From: an uncultured Collinsella sp.
GTDB lineage: Bacteria; Actinomycetota; Coriobacteriia; Coriobacteriales; Coriobacteriaceae
DNA length: 22,291 bases
Reading direction: 5' to 3'
Assembly (NCBI GenBank): GCA_900544235.1
Contig: UQUL01000032.1
Location: 1-22,291, forward strand
A program made the translations under genes and the position numbers. The notes below the pieces were generated by a model. It was given only the letters and a program-made list of their open reading frames with translations, did not search any database and was not told the DNA's origin. Below are positions 20,901 through 22,291 of this stretch, piece by piece (within the stretch, counting starts at the first letter, position 1; each line of letters starts with the position of its first letter).

Positions 20901-22291
20901 ATGGCAGAGAACCAGAACGCCGCCGATCAGGCATCGACGCTCAACGACGAGCGCGCCACCCGCCTGGCCAAGCGCGCCGCCCTGTTCGAGGCGGGCCAGA
21001 ACCCCTATCCTGAGCACTCTGAGCTTGAGGACTACGTCGCCGATATCGAGACTAAGTACGCCGATCTTGCCGATGGTGAGGACACCGAGGATGTCGTGAA
21101 GATCGCCGGCCGTGTGGTCGCCAAGCGCGGTCAGGGCAAGATCATGTTCATCGTCGTGCGCGATGCGACTGCCGAGATTCAACTGTTCTGCCGCATCAAC
21201 GACATGGACGAGGCTGCCTGGAATACGCTCAAGGCCCTCGACCTGGGCGACATCCTGGGCGTGACCGGCGTGGTTGTGCGCACCCAGCGCGGCCAGCTTT
21301 CCGTTGCCCCTAAGAGCGCGACCCTGCTTTCCAAGGCCGTTCGTCCGCTGCCCGAGAAGTTCCACGGTCTTTCCGATAAGGAGACCCGCTATCGCCAGCG
21401 CTATGTCGACCTGATCGCCAACGACGACGTTCGCGAGACCTTCCGTAAGCGTTCGCAGATTCTCTCCACCTTCCGTCGCTTTATGGAGTCCGACGGCTAC
21501 ATGGAGGTCGAGACCCCCATCCTGCAGACCATCCAAGGCGGCGCTACTGCCAAGCCGTTCATTACCCACTTCAACGCGCTCGATCAGGAGTGCTACCTGC
21601 GTATTGCCACCGAGCTGCACCTCAAGCGCTGCATCGTCGGTGGTTTTGAGCGCGTGTTCGAGATCGGCCGCATCTTCCGTAACGAGGGCATGGACCTTAC
21701 CCACAACCCCGAGTTCACCACGATGGAGGCCTACCGTGCCTTCTCCGACCTCGAGGGCATGAAGGCACTCGCCCAAGGTGTCATCAAGGCTGCCAACAAG
21801 GCCATCGGCAACCCCGAGGTCATCGAGTACCAGGGCCAGACCATCGACCTTTCTGGTGAGTGGGCCAGCCGTCCCATGACCGACATCGTCTCCGACGTGC
21901 TCGGCAAGCAGGTCACCATCGACACGCCGGTCGAGGAGCTTGCTGCCGCCGCGCGCGAGAAGGGCCTGGAGATCAAGCCCGAGTGGACTGCTGGCAAGAT
22001 CATCGCCGAGATTTACGATGAGCTGGGCGAGGACACCATCGTCAACCCGACGTTCGTGTGCGATTACCCCATCGAGGTCAGCCCGCTTGCCAAGCGTTTT
22101 GAGGACGACCCGCGCCTGACCCATCGCTTTGAGCTGGTCATCGCCGGCCACGAGTACGCCAACGCGTTCTCCGAGCTCAACGATCCGGTCGACCAGGCCG
22201 AGCGCTTCGCTGCCCAGATGGCCGAGAAGGCCGGTGGCGATGACGAGGCCATGGAGTACGACGAGGATTACGTGCGCGCCCTCGAGTACGG
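20901..22291 (+). CDS. lysS: Lysyl-tRNA synthetase, class II (3' end outside the window)
   Basis: LysS charges tRNA-Lys. The frame is open from the ATG at 20901 (GAGGAG 8 bases upstream) to the window edge, 463 codons of about 500 expected. An OB-fold anticodon-binding domain occupies about residues 65-150 (VKIAGRVVAKRGQGKIMFIV). The class II catalytic domain follows, with PILQTIQGGATAKPF, motif 2 FEIGRIFRNEGMDLTHNPEF (252-271) and the block SPLAKRFEDDPRLTHRFEL, then ANAFSELNDP. Motif 3, which completes the ATP site, lies beyond the end. This is the class II enzyme rather than the archaeal-type class I enzyme found in some bacteria. A long open frame on the opposite strand is only a composition effect. 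Confidence 0.95.
   Translation, partial: MAENQNAADQASTLNDERATRLAKRAALFEAGQNPYPEHSELEDYVADIETKYADLADGEDTEDVVKIAGRVVAKRGQGKIMFIVVRDATAEIQLFCRINDMDEAAWNTLKALDLGDILGVTGVVVRTQRGQLSVAPKSATLLSKAVRPLPEKFHGLSDKETRYRQRYVDLIANDDVRETFRKRSQILSTFRRFMESDGYMEVETPILQTIQGGATAKPFITHFNALDQECYLRIATELHLKRCIVGGFERVFEIGRIFRNEGMDLTHNPEFTTMEAYRAFSDLEGMKALAQGVIKAANKAIGNPEVIEYQGQTIDLSGEWASRPMTDIVSDVLGKQVTIDTPVEELAAAAREKGLEIKPEWTAGKIIAEIYDELGEDTIVNPTFVCDYPIEVSPLAKRFEDDPRLTHRFELVIAGHEYANAFSELNDPVDQAERFAAQMAEKAGGDDEAMEYDEDYVRALEY

Noticed and set aside
20769..22151. A 460-codon minus-strand open frame opposite lysS
   Set aside because: The plus strand clearly encodes lysyl-tRNA synthetase. The antisense frame is a product of high GC at third codon positions and low stop density.
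1..22291. CRISPR arrays, transposases, phage genes, toxin-antitoxin pairs or a biosynthetic cluster
   Set aside because: I looked for repeated spacers, DDE or serine-recombinase motifs, phage structural genes and small paired genes, and found none. Apart from the tRNA-Val scar and the permease remnant, the window is ordinary core genome.

Overview
The window looks like ordinary chromosomal core DNA from a high-GC Gram-positive bacterium. The best guess is a Coriobacteriia member close to Collinsella. This is inferred from base composition, the fused ECF ATPase, the Veg-IspE and GreA-LysS neighbourhoods, and codon use; no 16S gene or other taxonomic marker is present. I see no phage, insertion sequence, CRISPR array, toxin-antitoxin pair or defence system. 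Nearly all genes belong to known families, so the interest lies in regulation, fusions and small scars.

Region 1 (1-4718): an FMN riboswitch (about 291-475), with an extended -10 promoter just upstream, precedes ribU, a fused double ATPase (ecfA1-A2) and ecfT. Together they form a complete energy-coupling-factor riboflavin importer. Two tandem, related pyridoxamine-5'-phosphate-oxidase-like (FMN-binding fold) genes follow in the same direction, with no convincing terminator between them and ecfT.

Region 2 (4719-9960): argC-argJ-argB-argD, behind a possible ArgR/AhrC operator, carries out the acetyl-cycle route from glutamate to ornithine. It ends in a large terminator-like structure. argF, argG and argH are not in the window.

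Region 3 (9961-12840): on the minus strand lie tRNA-Val(TAC) with its terminator, a duplicated fragment of that tRNA's 3' end with a second terminator, asnB (asparagine synthetase), and a 71-codon C-terminal remnant of an amino-acid ABC permease that keeps its own terminator. This is the most rearranged part of the window.

Region 4 (12841-18380): plus-strand genes for a divergent MurE-like ligase, a HAD phosphatase, glutamate racemase (murI), RNase PH (rph), the XTP/dITP house-cleaning pyrophosphatase (rdgB) and D-aminoacyl-tRNA deacylase (dtd). They combine cell-wall precursor supply with RNA, nucleotide and tRNA quality control.

Region 5 (18381-22291): veg-ispE, tRNA-Pro(CGG), tatA, greA and the first 463 codons of lysS, separated by clear intrinsic terminators. 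tatA has a strong promoter whose spacer holds a perfect inverted repeat.
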